A stretch of 64,000 bases of DNA from Bacteroides fragilis (GTDB taxonomy: Bacteria > Bacteroidota > Bacteroidia > Bacteroidales > Bacteroidaceae). The position numbers and the translations under genes were made by a program. Each line of letters begins with the position of its first letter. The stretch's first letter is position 1. The notes below the pieces were generated by a model. The model had not been told where the DNA came from. It saw only the letters and a list, made by a program, of their open reading frames with translations, and made no database searches. Shown in pieces: positions 44,290-52,449 of the stretch. The stretch is from NCBI RefSeq assembly GCF_002849695.1, contig NZ_CP018937.1, forward strand, positions 4,960,001-5,024,000, written 5' to 3'.

Positions 44290-45954
44290 CTATTTCTCAT
44301 CATTCTTACGGATTTCCACCCGCCGGATTTTGCCACTGATAGTTTTGGGTAATTCATCTACAAATTCAATGACACGTGGATACTTATAAGGAGCCGTTAC
44401 TTTTTTCACATGGTTCTGGAGTTCTTTTATCAACTCTTCACCTGCACGTTCTTTATAATCTTTTGCCAGCACAATAGTTGCTTTTACCACTTGCCCTCGA
44501 ATTTCATCGGGTACACCAGTGATGGCACACTCCACTACAGCAGGGTGAGTCATCAGCGCACTTTCTACTTCAAACGGTCCGATACGGTAACCGGAGCTTT
44601 TTATTACGTCATCGGCACGCCCTACAAACCAAAGATAGCCGTCTTCATCTTTCCAGGCCACATCACCTGTATAATAGATGCCGTCATGCCATGCTTCGTG
44701 TGTACGCGCAGAGTCGCGATAATACTCTTTGAACAGTCCCAACGGTTTACCGTTAGTAGTCCGAATAACAATCTGTCCTTGTTCGCCAGCCTCTACCGAA
44801 CGGCCTTCATAGTCTATCAGGTCAACATCATATTGGGGGTTAGGGACTCCCATGCTTCCCGGTTTCGGTTCCATCCAGGGGAAGGTGGCAACCGTTAGTG
44901 TTGTTTCCGTTTGGCCGAACCCTTCCATCAGTTTGATGCCTGTCAGTTTCTTAAATGTATCGAATACTGCCGGATTTAATGCTTCACCGGCAATCGTGCA
45001 ATATTCCAAGGAAGAAAGATCGTATTTGGTCAGATCTTCGTGAATCAGAAAACGGAAGATTGTGGGAGGGGCACAAAGTGAAGTAACATGGTAGTTTTGT
45101 ATTTTCTCCAATATGTCGGCTGGAGTAAACTTCTCGTGGTCGTAGACGAAAACATTAGCTCCGGCTATCCATTGTCCGTACAGCTTTCCCCATACAGCTT
45201 TTCCCCAACCTGTATCGGCGATGGTGAGATGAAGGCTGTTCTCTTTCAGATTGTGCCAGAAACTACCGGTGACAATATGTCCCAACGGATAGGTGAAATC
45301 ATGTGCAACCATTTTGGGCTCACCGGTCGTTCCGCTGGTGAAGTACATCAAAGAGATATCATCGTTGGAGTTGGGATGTTCCGGTTTAGCGAAAGGGGCT
45401 GCATCTTTAATGCCTTGATGAAAATCTTCGAATCCTTCTGCTATTTCAGGGCCAACACTTACCAAATGTTTCACTGTAGGAGAGTCCGGCATGGCATCTA
45501 TGATATGTTTAGTAATAACCTCTTCTCCGGCTGCTACGATCATCTTTATATCGGCTGCATTGCAGCGATATACGATGTCTTTCTTGGTTAGCAGGTGGGT
45601 GGCAGGGATAACAACGGCTCCCAGCTTATGCAAAGCGATGATGCTGAACCAAAATTCGTAACGTCGTTTCAATATCAGCATGACCATATCACCATGTCCG
45701 ATGCCCAGACTTTGAAAGTAGGATGCTGTCTGATCTGTATATTGTTTTATATCCGCAAAAGAGAACTGGTGTTGTTCACCTTTATCATTGGTCCATAACA
45801 AAGCCGGTTTGTCTGGCTGTTCAGCAGCCCAGGCATCTACTATATCGTATCCGAAGTTGAAGTTTTCCGGAACATTTATCTTTAAGTTCTTGACAAAATC
45901 TTCCTGTGAACTGAAGGAAGTTTGCGATAAAAATCTATCTATCATTTTCTTCAT
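44290..45954 (-). CDS. AMP-binding acyl-CoA synthetase
   Basis: ANL-superfamily ligase of 554 aa that activates a carboxylic acid to acyl-CoA through an acyl-AMP. Motifs are YFTSGTTGEPKM (P-loop, ~209-220), GEALNPAVFDTF, YYTGDVAWKDEDGYLWFVGR and the C-terminal PKTISGKIRR with the catalytic Lys. It is close to the acetyl-/medium-chain-type synthetases. It lies 8 bp after a cupin regulator gene, which is a conserved pair in Bacteroides by my recollection. The chain length of the substrate is not shown. Confidence 0.88.
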   Translation of the reverse strand: MKKMIDRFLSQTSFSSQEDFVKNLKINVPENFNFGYDIVDAWAAEQPDKPALLWTNDKGEQHQFSFADIKQYTDQTASYFQSLGIGHGDMVMLILKRRYEFWFSIIALHKLGAVVIPATHLLTKKDIVYRCNAADIKMIVAAGEEVITKHIIDAMPDSPTVKHLVSVGPEIAEGFEDFHQGIKDAAPFAKPEHPNSNDDISLMYFTSGTTGEPKMVAHDFTYPLGHIVTGSFWHNLKENSLHLTIADTGWGKAVWGKLYGQWIAGANVFVYDHEKFTPADILEKIQNYHVTSLCAPPTIFRFLIHEDLTKYDLSSLEYCTIAGEALNPAVFDTFKKLTGIKLMEGFGQTETTLTVATFPWMEPKPGSMGVPNPQYDVDLIDYEGRSVEAGEQGQIVIRTTNGKPLGLFKEYYRDSARTHEAWHDGIYYTGDVAWKDEDGYLWFVGRADDVIKSSGYRIGPFEVESALMTHPAVVECAITGVPDEIRGQVVKATIVLAKDYKERAGEELIKELQNHVKKVTAPYKYPRVIEFVDELPKTISGKIRRVEIRKNDEK

Positions 45955-45962
45955 TTAAATAA

Positions 45963-46517
45963 TTACATGATTACTGCCAGAAAACGCACTGTTTTTCCAT
46001 CCAGTGCTTTCATTCCATGGGGCAGTTTTGAGTTGAAGTACAAGCTGTCTCCTTCGTTTAGTATCAGGTCTTTTCCATCTATGCTGATCATCATGCGACC
46101 TTCAAGTACCAAGTTGAACTCCTGGCCGCCATGGCTATTATAGTGTATCGGTTCGTTGTCCGGTTTTGGTTCGACAGTTACGATAAACGGGTCGGCGTTT
46201 CGGTTCATAAAGCCCGCCGCTAATGATTGGTATTTATACGCCTTGGTACGTTCTATACTGGTTCCTTTACCTGCACGTGTCAGGAAATAGCTGCTCATCT
46301 TAGGCTCTTCTCCGAACATCAGAGCATCAAGAGCTATGCCGTATTTACGTGCGATTTTTTGCAGCATACTTACTGAGATGTCGTAATCTCCGGTTTCTGC
46401 AAGACGATATTCTTCCGCTGAAATCTCACAATCACGGGCGATGTCTTCAGCTGTCAGTTCAAGTACGTCACGTAGTCCACGCAGACGTTCTGCTATTTGT
46501 TTAATTTGGTCGTCCAT
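45963..46517 (-). CDS. XRE family regulator with cupin domain
   Basis: Regulator of 184 aa. An N-terminal HTH (7-62, LELTAEDIARDCEISAEEYRLAETGDYDISVSML-type helices) is joined to a C-terminal cupin (~110-180, HYNSHGGQEFNLVLEGRM). Such proteins sense a small ligand and control nearby genes; the acyl-CoA synthetase gene 8 bp downstream is the likely target or metabolic partner. Confidence 0.88.
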   Translation of the reverse strand: MDDQIKQIAERLRGLRDVLELTAEDIARDCEISAEEYRLAETGDYDISVSMLQKIARKYGIALDALMFGEEPKMSSYFLTRAGKGTSIERTKAYKYQSLAAGFMNRNADPFIVTVEPKPDNEPIHYNSHGGQEFNLVLEGRMMISIDGKDLILNEGDSLYFNSKLPHGMKALDGKTVRFLAVIM

Positions 46518-46576
46518 ATAAATTTAGTGTTTAGTGATTAATGTTTTTGTTTTTTGTGATTAAAATTAGATAATCA

Positions 46577-47350
46577 CTATCTTGATGCTTTCATTGCTTT
46601 AATAATGGCAGAGGTAAATCCATTATGCTCTAACTCATTGATACCTTTGATTGTAATTCCGCCGGGAGTAGTCACTTTGTCAATCTCTACACTCGGATGG
46701 GTATCGTTGTTCAGTATCAGTTCGGCAGCCCCTTTTACAGATTGTGCAATCATATCCATGGCATCCGACGGGCGGATTCCCATTTCAATACCTGCTTGCA
46801 TAGCAGCCTGAATATATTTCAGTACATAAGCAATGCCACAAGAGGTTAGAGCAGTAGCTGCTTCCAGCTTGTCCTCAGGCAAAATCATAGCCATCCCCAT
46901 CTCACTGAAGAGGTTGACCATCAGTGTTTCCAGATCGTGTCCGGCATTTCGTGAAGCTATCAGTGTCATACTTTGTAGTTCGCTGATAGCTGTATTGGGG
47001 ACAATACGGAACATGGGCATCTCTGGTTCAACGACATCATGCGCCAATTGTTCGAAGCTGATTCCGGCTGCAACGGAAACGAGAATCTGTTTGCTTTTTA
47101 GTTTCATTTCGCGGAGCACACTTCTGATTAGCCAGGGTTTCACGGTCAAAATCACAATATCAGCACCGATAGCAGCTTCTGCATTATTGCGAGTGGTAGT
47201 GATAGAAGGGAATTCTTTTTTCAACGCTTCCAGTTTTCCGGCACTGGGGTTGGACACTATAATATCGGAAGCCGAGATCAGCTTGCCTTTTGCCAGTCCG
47301 CAGGCAATGGAGCCTCCCATATTTCCTGCACCAATGATAGCTACTTTCAT
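46577..47350 (-). CDS. proC: pyrroline-5-carboxylate reductase
   Basis: NAD(P)H-dependent enzyme of 257 aa, last step of proline synthesis. The Rossmann motif is VAIIGAGNMGGSIACGL (3-19); the C-terminal VTTPGGITIKGINEL signature is present. It has its own promoter and is cut off from the arg operon by a terminator; the cupin regulator gene follows after 59 bp. Confidence 0.95.
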   Translation of the reverse strand: MKVAIIGAGNMGGSIACGLAKGKLISASDIIVSNPSAGKLEALKKEFPSITTTRNNAEAAIGADIVILTVKPWLIRSVLREMKLKSKQILVSVAAGISFEQLAHDVVEPEMPMFRIVPNTAISELQSMTLIASRNAGHDLETLMVNLFSEMGMAMILPEDKLEAATALTSCGIAYVLKYIQAAMQAGIEMGIRPSDAMDMIAQSVKGAAELILNNDTHPSVEIDKVTTPGGITIKGINELEHNGFTSAIIKAMKASR

Positions 47351-47378
47351 ATTTTATAATTATTTAGTCTGTTTCTGA

Positions 47379-47386
47379 CAAAGGTA
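47379..47386 (-). promoter_or_regulatory. -7 element for proC
   Basis: The minus strand reads TACCTTTG, matching the consensus, 28 bp before the start. Confidence 0.55.
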
Positions 47387-47391
47387 TAAGT

Positions 47392-47436
47392 AAAAAGTGA
47401 AAATACGAGCAAACGTGGCAGGTATTTTCACTTTTT
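47392..47436 (-). terminator. terminator of the arginine operon
   Basis: AAAAAGTGAAAATAC (47392-47406) and GTATTTTCACTTTTT (47422-47436) form a perfect 15-bp stem flanked by A and T tracts, placed 26 bp after the argD stop. Confidence 0.8.
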
Positions 47437-47462
47437 CACTTTCCTTATAAGGATGCTGATTA

Positions 47463-48587
47463 TTAACCGAGTACTTTTCTTAGCCGGACAAGGAATTCAT
47501 CGGCTTCTGCCTTGCTGAGGCAGAGAGGAGGTAGCAAACGGATTACATTCGTACCACTGGCACCGGTAAATACTTTTTGTTCGTGAATCAAGCGGTTGCG
47601 GATTTCCTTTACCGGTTGGTCGAACTCCATTCCGATCATAAGTCCGCATCCGCGAACTTCTTTGATTTCTCTGAATTTTTTCAATTCTTCTAACAGATAG
47701 GTACCGATGTCGGCTGCATTTTCTACCAACTTTTCCTGTTCAATGACATCCATCACCGCCAGTGCAGCGGAGCAAGCCAGATGATTGCCACCAAAAGTAG
47801 TCCCGAGCATGCCATATACCGGTGTGAATATCGGGCTGATCAGTACTCCTGCCATGGGAAATCCGTTTCCAATACCTTTGGCAACAGTGATTATGTCAGG
47901 TTTGATTCCGGCATACTGGTGGGCAAAGAATTTGCCACTACGTCCGTAACCGCTTTGTATCTCGTCTAAGATCAGGATTGTGCCGTTGTCAGTGCAGGCT
48001 TTACGAAGTTCCTGCAGGAATTCGGTTGTTGGTATTTTGATACCGCCTACTCCTTGTATGCCTTCAATAATGACAGCACAAACATCTCCTTTTGCCAGTT
48101 CGGCTTTCATCGCCTCCGTATCGTTTAGCGGAAGGTAGGTTATATGCCCGTTGGCATTGATCGGAGCTATAATTTTAGGATTATCTGTAGCTTCTACCGC
48201 CAGCGAAGTACGCCCGTGAAAAGCTTTGCCGAAAGATATTACTTTGGTCCGTCCGTTATGGAACGAGGCCAATTTCAGTGCATTTTCATTTGCTTCGGCA
48301 CCACTGTTGATCAGGAATAGGGAGTAATCTTCATATCCGGATAGTTTTCCAAGACGTTCGGCTACCTGTTGCTGTAACTTGTTGATTACAGAATTTGAAT
48401 AGAAGCCCAGTGTTGCCACTTGCTTGCTAATCATGTCAACATAATGCGGGTGGGCATGTCCGATCGAGATGACAGCATGTCCTCCGTAGAGATCCAGATA
48501 TTTCGTGCCGTTTTCATCCCAAACGTGACAACCTTTTCCTTTTACTATGTTTATATCAAAAAGGGGATATACGTCAAATAGGTTCAT
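47463..48587 (-). CDS. argD: acylornithine aminotransferase
   Basis: PLP enzyme of 374 aa that transaminates N-acyl-glutamate semialdehyde to N-acylornithine. Motifs are VWDENGTKYLDLYGGHAV, LILDEIQSGYGRSG (PLP-binding Asp) and ITVAKGIGNGFPMAG with the Schiff-base Lys. Given argF' it probably works on the succinyl form here. It lies 6 bp after argC. Confidence 0.93.
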   Translation of the reverse strand: MNLFDVYPLFDINIVKGKGCHVWDENGTKYLDLYGGHAVISIGHAHPHYVDMISKQVATLGFYSNSVINKLQQQVAERLGKLSGYEDYSLFLINSGAEANENALKLASFHNGRTKVISFGKAFHGRTSLAVEATDNPKIIAPINANGHITYLPLNDTEAMKAELAKGDVCAVIIEGIQGVGGIKIPTTEFLQELRKACTDNGTILILDEIQSGYGRSGKFFAHQYAGIKPDIITVAKGIGNGFPMAGVLISPIFTPVYGMLGTTFGGNHLACSAALAVMDVIEQEKLVENAADIGTYLLEELKKFREIKEVRGCGLMIGMEFDQPVKEIRNRLIHEQKVFTGASGTNVIRLLPPLCLSKAEADEFLVRLRKVLG

Positions 48588-48593
48588 TGCTTT

Positions 48594-49562
48594 TTAGAAT
48601 GCAGAGGGTTTAAGGCGCAGGCCTACCGTCTCCTCCAGATTAAACATCAGGTTCATGTTATGGACTGCCTGCCCGGATGCACCTTTCAACAGATTGTCAA
48701 TACAAGAAATGATCAATAGTTTATCACCGTGTTTTTCCAGGTGAATCAGACATTTATTGGTATTTACTACCTGTTTCAGGTCTATGTTTTTGTCTACGAT
48801 GTGTACAAACGAGTCTTTGGAATAATATTCCTCATACATGCGTACAATTTCCTCTAATGCTACCTTTGTTTTTACGACTAAAGTAGCAAAAATACCGCGG
48901 GGAAAATCACCCCGGTAAGGGATGAAGTCAATTTCTGAATCAAAACTATTCTGTAATTGTTTCAGTGATTGCCTGATTTCGGGAACGTGTTGGTGTTCAA
49001 AAGCTTTGTACACGCTCATATTATTGTTTCGCCAACTGAAATGACTGGTGGCTCCAGGTTTTACTCCTGCTCCTGTGCTTCCTGTAATAGCGTTTACCAT
49101 TACATCTCCGTTTAGCATCAGATGTTTTGCCAATGGAAGTAATCCTAATTGGATACAAGTAGCAAAGCATCCCGGATTGGCTACATGTTTTGCTGTGCAG
49201 GTTGCACGGCGATTTAATTCCGGCAGGCCATAAATAAAGTCATGATCCGGTGAAGCAATGCGGTAGTCCATTGATAAATCAATGATTTTCAGATCCTCCG
49301 GAATGTTGTGACTTTCTATAAATTTCTTTGTATCTCCATGGGCGGTACAGAAGAAAAGCACATCGATGTCTTCTAACGGGAGTTCGTCGGTAAAGACCAG
49401 ATCGCACTCTCCGTAAAGTCCTTCATGCACATCGGTAATTTTGTTTCCGGCATTACTGGTACTGTTAACGAATATGATTTCGGTTTCGGGATGGTTGATA
49501 AGCAGGCGGATAAGTTCGCCTGCCGTGTATCCTGCTCCGCCAATTATTCCTGCTTTTATCAT
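48594..49562 (-). CDS. argC: N-acyl-gamma-glutamyl-phosphate reductase
   Basis: Enzyme of 322 aa. NADP-binding GIIGGAGYTAGELIRLL at the N-terminus and the active-site Cys in ANPGCFATCIQLGLLPL (~134-150); GSTGAGVKPGAT is also typical. It makes the N-acyl-glutamate semialdehyde. Its start overlaps the argG stop by 4 bp. Confidence 0.95.
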   Translation of the reverse strand: MIKAGIIGGAGYTAGELIRLLINHPETEIIFVNSTSNAGNKITDVHEGLYGECDLVFTDELPLEDIDVLFFCTAHGDTKKFIESHNIPEDLKIIDLSMDYRIASPDHDFIYGLPELNRRATCTAKHVANPGCFATCIQLGLLPLAKHLMLNGDVMVNAITGSTGAGVKPGATSHFSWRNNNMSVYKAFEHQHVPEIRQSLKQLQNSFDSEIDFIPYRGDFPRGIFATLVVKTKVALEEIVRMYEEYYSKDSFVHIVDKNIDLKQVVNTNKCLIHLEKHGDKLLIISCIDNLLKGASGQAVHNMNLMFNLEETVGLRLKPSAF

Positions 49563-50764
49563 ACTTCTTCGTCTTTATGGTTAGCATAGTAAACACGTAG
49601 CGGGGTAGAAGTTACTTTGATGAAGCCTTTAGCGTCTTCGGCTGTCCAACCCTTTTGCATTTCTCCATATTCACCAAATTTGGTTTTTACCAGATCGTCT
49701 TGTGACTCTACACCAACGGTGGAGAATGACAAGGGGCGGAGTTCAAGGATTGCAGTACCGTTTACATTGCGCTGAGATTCCTGTAGCATTGCTTCAATAT
49801 CACGCATTACCGGTTCCAGATACTGGCTTTCGTGAAGGAACATGCCATACCAGTTGGCTACTTGGTCTTTCCAATATTGTTGCCATTTGCTCAGCGTATA
49901 TTTTTCGAGGAACCGGTGTGCGCCGATGATAAGCATCGGGGCAGCTGCTTCAAATCCAACACGTCCCTTAATGCCGATGATGGTATCCCCTACGTGCATA
50001 TCACGACCAATACCGTAAGCTGCACCTATTTCTTCCACCTTCTGGATGGCTGCGATCTTGTCTTCAAAGACTTCACCGTTTACAGCATGAAGCTCACCGT
50101 TTTTAAATTCAAGACGCAGTAGTTCGCTACCTTCTTTGGTGACTTGTTTCAGATAAGCTGTTTCGGGCAATCCCTGTGCGCTGTCCAGAATTTCTCCTCC
50201 ACAGATGGAAGTACCCCATAATCCAACGTTATAAGAGTATTTCAGCTTCGTAAAGTCGGCTTCGAAACCATTTTTGTTCAGGTAATCGATTTCTTCTTGA
50301 CGACTTAGGGCCATATCACGAGTCAGCGTAATGATTTCTACCCCCGGAGTCATGACAAGGAAAGTCATGTCAAAGCGAATCTGGTCGTTTCCTGCTCCGG
50401 TAGAACCATGTGCAATGGCTTCTGCGCCAATCTCCTTGGCATAACGTGCAATGGCCAGTGCCTGGAAGATGCGTTCGGAGCTAACAGAAATCGGGTAAGT
50501 GCCATTACGCAGTACGTTGCCGAATATCATGTATTTCAAACTCTTTTCGTAGTATTCCTGAGTGACATCGAGGGTGACATATTTCACAGCACCCAGTTTG
50601 TAGGCATTCTCTTCGTTCTGCTTCAGTTGTTCTTCGCTGAAACCGCCTGTGTTGGCGCATGCAGCGTACACTTCATATCCTTTTTCTTTAGCCAGGTACA
50701 TTACAGTGAACGAGGTATCGAGACCTCCGCTGAATGCAACCACTACTTTCTTTTTCTGTTCCAT
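49559..50764 (-). CDS. argG: argininosuccinate synthase
   Basis: Enzyme of 401 aa from ATG 50764 that joins citrulline and aspartate with ATP. The PP-loop is VVAFSGGLDTSFTVMYL (8-24), and AHGSTGAGNDQIRFD is intact. The open frame continues upstream into the GNAT gene, but MEQKKKVVVAFSGG is the natural start, 13 bp after the GNAT stop. Confidence 0.96.
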   Translation of the reverse strand: MEQKKKVVVAFSGGLDTSFTVMYLAKEKGYEVYAACANTGGFSEEQLKQNEENAYKLGAVKYVTLDVTQEYYEKSLKYMIFGNVLRNGTYPISVSSERIFQALAIARYAKEIGAEAIAHGSTGAGNDQIRFDMTFLVMTPGVEIITLTRDMALSRQEEIDYLNKNGFEADFTKLKYSYNVGLWGTSICGGEILDSAQGLPETAYLKQVTKEGSELLRLEFKNGELHAVNGEVFEDKIAAIQKVEEIGAAYGIGRDMHVGDTIIGIKGRVGFEAAAPMLIIGAHRFLEKYTLSKWQQYWKDQVANWYGMFLHESQYLEPVMRDIEAMLQESQRNVNGTAILELRPLSFSTVGVESQDDLVKTKFGEYGEMQKGWTAEDAKGFIKVTSTPLRVYYANHKDEEV

Positions 50765-50777
50765 AGTGCTGTATTTT

Positions 50778-51356
50778 TTAAATGTTATTTCTTTCTTGTT
50801 CCTTTTTAATGTTATGCGGATCTGCCGGATCATATAGCATGGCGGTGCAAATACAGAATTTACGATTCTTTGCCACCAGGATTTCATGGTTAGTGCAACC
50901 TTCACATCCTTTCCAGAAAGCTTCGTCATCGGTCAGTTCATTAAATGTGACCGGTACATATCCCAGTTCCGTGTTCATTTTCATCACGGCCGCACCACTG
51001 GTCAAACTGAATATTTTAGCTCTCGGCCATCGTAGACGAGCCAACTGAAAAGAGGCCTGTTTGATACGTTTGGCCAATCCTAATCCCCGGAAGTCGGGAT
51101 GTACAATCAATCCCGATGTAGCAACGTATTGTTTGTTTCCCCATGATTCAATATAAGTAAATCCGGCAAACACATCTCCACTGAGGGCTATGATTGCTTT
51201 TCCTTCTTTCATTTTGGTGGCTACGTACTCATGTGTACGTTCTGCTATTCCGGTTCCGCGTACTTTTGCTGCGTTTCTGATTGTCTCCAAAATAGTGTCA
51301 ACGTAAACCTCATGCGAGGCGTCGGCTACCATAACATCTATTTGTTGAGTGTCCAT
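50778..51356 (-). CDS. GNAT acetyltransferase in the arg operon; candidate N-acylglutamate synthase
   Basis: GNAT protein of 192 aa. Motif A is VATSGLIVHPDFRGLGLAKR (~78-97), with the R/Q-x-x-G-x-G/A type loop. Cysteines near the C-terminus (GCEGCTNHE, FCICTAMLYDP) are unusual for GNAT enzymes. It sits between argR and argG with short gaps, while no argA or argJ is in the window. That place makes it a good candidate for the first step, acylation of glutamate, perhaps with succinyl-CoA. I recall genetic work in B. thetaiotaomicron that proposed such a role for an arg-operon GNAT, but cannot check it here. Confidence 0.7.
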   Translation of the reverse strand: MDTQQIDVMVADASHEVYVDTILETIRNAAKVRGTGIAERTHEYVATKMKEGKAIIALSGDVFAGFTYIESWGNKQYVATSGLIVHPDFRGLGLAKRIKQASFQLARLRWPRAKIFSLTSGAAVMKMNTELGYVPVTFNELTDDEAFWKGCEGCTNHEILVAKNRKFCICTAMLYDPADPHNIKKEQERNNI

Positions 51357-51389
51357 TTTTGATTTAGTGTAGAGTATAATTGTTGTTAG

Positions 51390-51863
51390 TTAGTTGATAT
51401 TCGGAATAATGAGAGACAAGAAACTTCGTACGGCAGTGGGAGTCACTCCTTCGCGCAGCACCAGCATGATGGTATCGTCTCCGGCAATCGTTCCCAGAAT
51501 GGTATCCGACTCACGGTTATCAATGTCGTAAGCCATGCTGCTCGCGTATCCGGGGCGGGTTTTGATTACTGCAATATTTCCGGAGAACTGAAGGGAGATG
51601 AATCCGTTATTCATTAACATTTCACTGGCACTTTGGTCGCCAACCCGTTTGTACATGATGTCATTGGGCAATACATATACATATTTGCCATTCATGCTGG
51701 CAGCTTTGGCTACTTTCAGTTGTTTCAGGTCACGTGAAAGAGTGGCTTGTGTCAGTTCGAATCCTTCCTGTCCTAATTCTTGCAAGAGTTCTTCTTGTGA
51801 ACCTACTTCTTTACTGGAGATAATCATTTTTATGGCATCTAACCGGTTTGCTTTCTTCTTCAT
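51390..51863 (-). CDS. argR: arginine repressor
   Basis: Regulator of 157 aa with an N-terminal winged HTH (LDAIKMIISSKEVGSQEELL, QATLSRDLKQLKV) and a C-terminal hexamer/arginine-binding domain (LGTIAGDDTIMLVLREG). It is the first gene of the operon argR-GNAT-argG-argC-argD and probably controls itself through sites in its promoter. Confidence 0.94.
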   Translation of the reverse strand: MKKKANRLDAIKMIISSKEVGSQEELLQELGQEGFELTQATLSRDLKQLKVAKAASMNGKYVYVLPNDIMYKRVGDQSASEMLMNNGFISLQFSGNIAVIKTRPGYASSMAYDIDNRESDTILGTIAGDDTIMLVLREGVTPTAVRSFLSLIIPNIN

Positions 51864-51889
51864 CTTGTATAATTATTCTAAGAATGGCG

Positions 51890-51922
51890 CAAAAGTATGC
51901 AATAATTTGGAGATAGTATGCA
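51890..51922 (-). promoter_or_regulatory. arg operon promoter with two 21-bp-spaced repeats
   Basis: On the minus strand the -7 element is TACTTTTG (51897-51890), 26 bp before argR. The word AGTATGCA (plus strand) occurs at 51894-51901 and 51915-51922, 21 bp apart. Tandem ArgR boxes in other bacteria are also 21 bp apart centre to centre, so these are candidate operators. Confidence 0.5.
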
Positions 51923-51992
51923 TAAAAGGCTGTTTTTTTACTCTTTTTATACATAAACATAGCATATGTTGTGGAAATATGCAGAAATAGTA

Positions 51993-52178
51993 GCATGAAT
52001 ATATCTATGCTTGAATGGTTATGTAGTTTTTATGAATTGCTGAATTCTGATTAGAAGCGATATATAAATAAGGTGAAGATATATTTCTATGGAATCAGAA
52101 CTGATTGGGAGGTGGATAGTTGTATGGAAAGGAAGATTAGGAAAACTGTTGTTTTTAATATAATTCAATTATTCCTCT
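51993..52178. other. non-coding gap upstream of argR
   Basis: No credible gene. GCATGAATATATCTATGC (51993-52010) is an imperfect 18-bp palindrome that starts like an E. coli ARG box, and TGAAT recurs at 52012, 52033 and 52041. The remainder is AT-rich without structure that I can see. Confidence 0.35.
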
Positions 52179-52218
52179 AAAAAAAACAGACAAGCCGCTC
52201 AATTTGAACGGCTTGTCT
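52179..52218 (-). terminator. minus-strand terminator at the prophage edge
   Basis: AGACAAGCCG (52188-52197) pairs with CGGCTTGTCT (52209-52218), extended inside by TCAA/TTGA. On the minus strand the stem is followed by GTTTTTTTT, so it stops transcripts that come from the right, yet no minus-strand gene precedes it within the prophage end. It may have belonged to a host gene split by the integration. Confidence 0.7.
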
Positions 52219-52370
52219 ATGCGAATGTCGGAATGAGGCGACTTGCAACCTACTTTTCTATACTTTTCCTTATTTTGTTGAAATAGATACATATATGGTG
52301 TAAATCAGTAATTTATAAACAACGCCTCAACGAAGAATGATAAAGATAAAATAAGAAAAACAAAGGTTTT

Positions 52371-52424
52371 ACCGAACAAAAACCGAACAATGATTGCTTT
52401 TGTTCGGTTCATTCATTATCTTTG
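52371..52424 (+). promoter_or_regulatory. integrase promoter with ACCGAACAA sites
   Basis: The -7 element is TATCTTTG (52417-52424) and TTG at 52394-52396 gives a 20-bp spacer. ACCGAACAA occurs at 52371-52379 and 52382-52390, 11 bp apart, and as its inverse TTGTTCGGT at 52400-52408 inside the spacer. The three sites bracket the promoter and are candidate repressor, Xis or Int sites. Confidence 0.6.
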
Positions 52425-52449
52425 CTAATGGATTTAAAAGCATAGCATA

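Noticed and set aside
52089..52163. 24-codon frame (MESELIGRWIVV...) upstream of the prophage
   Set aside because: No promoter or ribosome-binding site and no support beyond an open frame; peptides of this size occur by chance.
52219..52250. tRNA 3'-end remnant as attachment site
   Set aside because: The minus strand looks vaguely like a tRNA end, but the T stem does not pair and no T-loop consensus is present.
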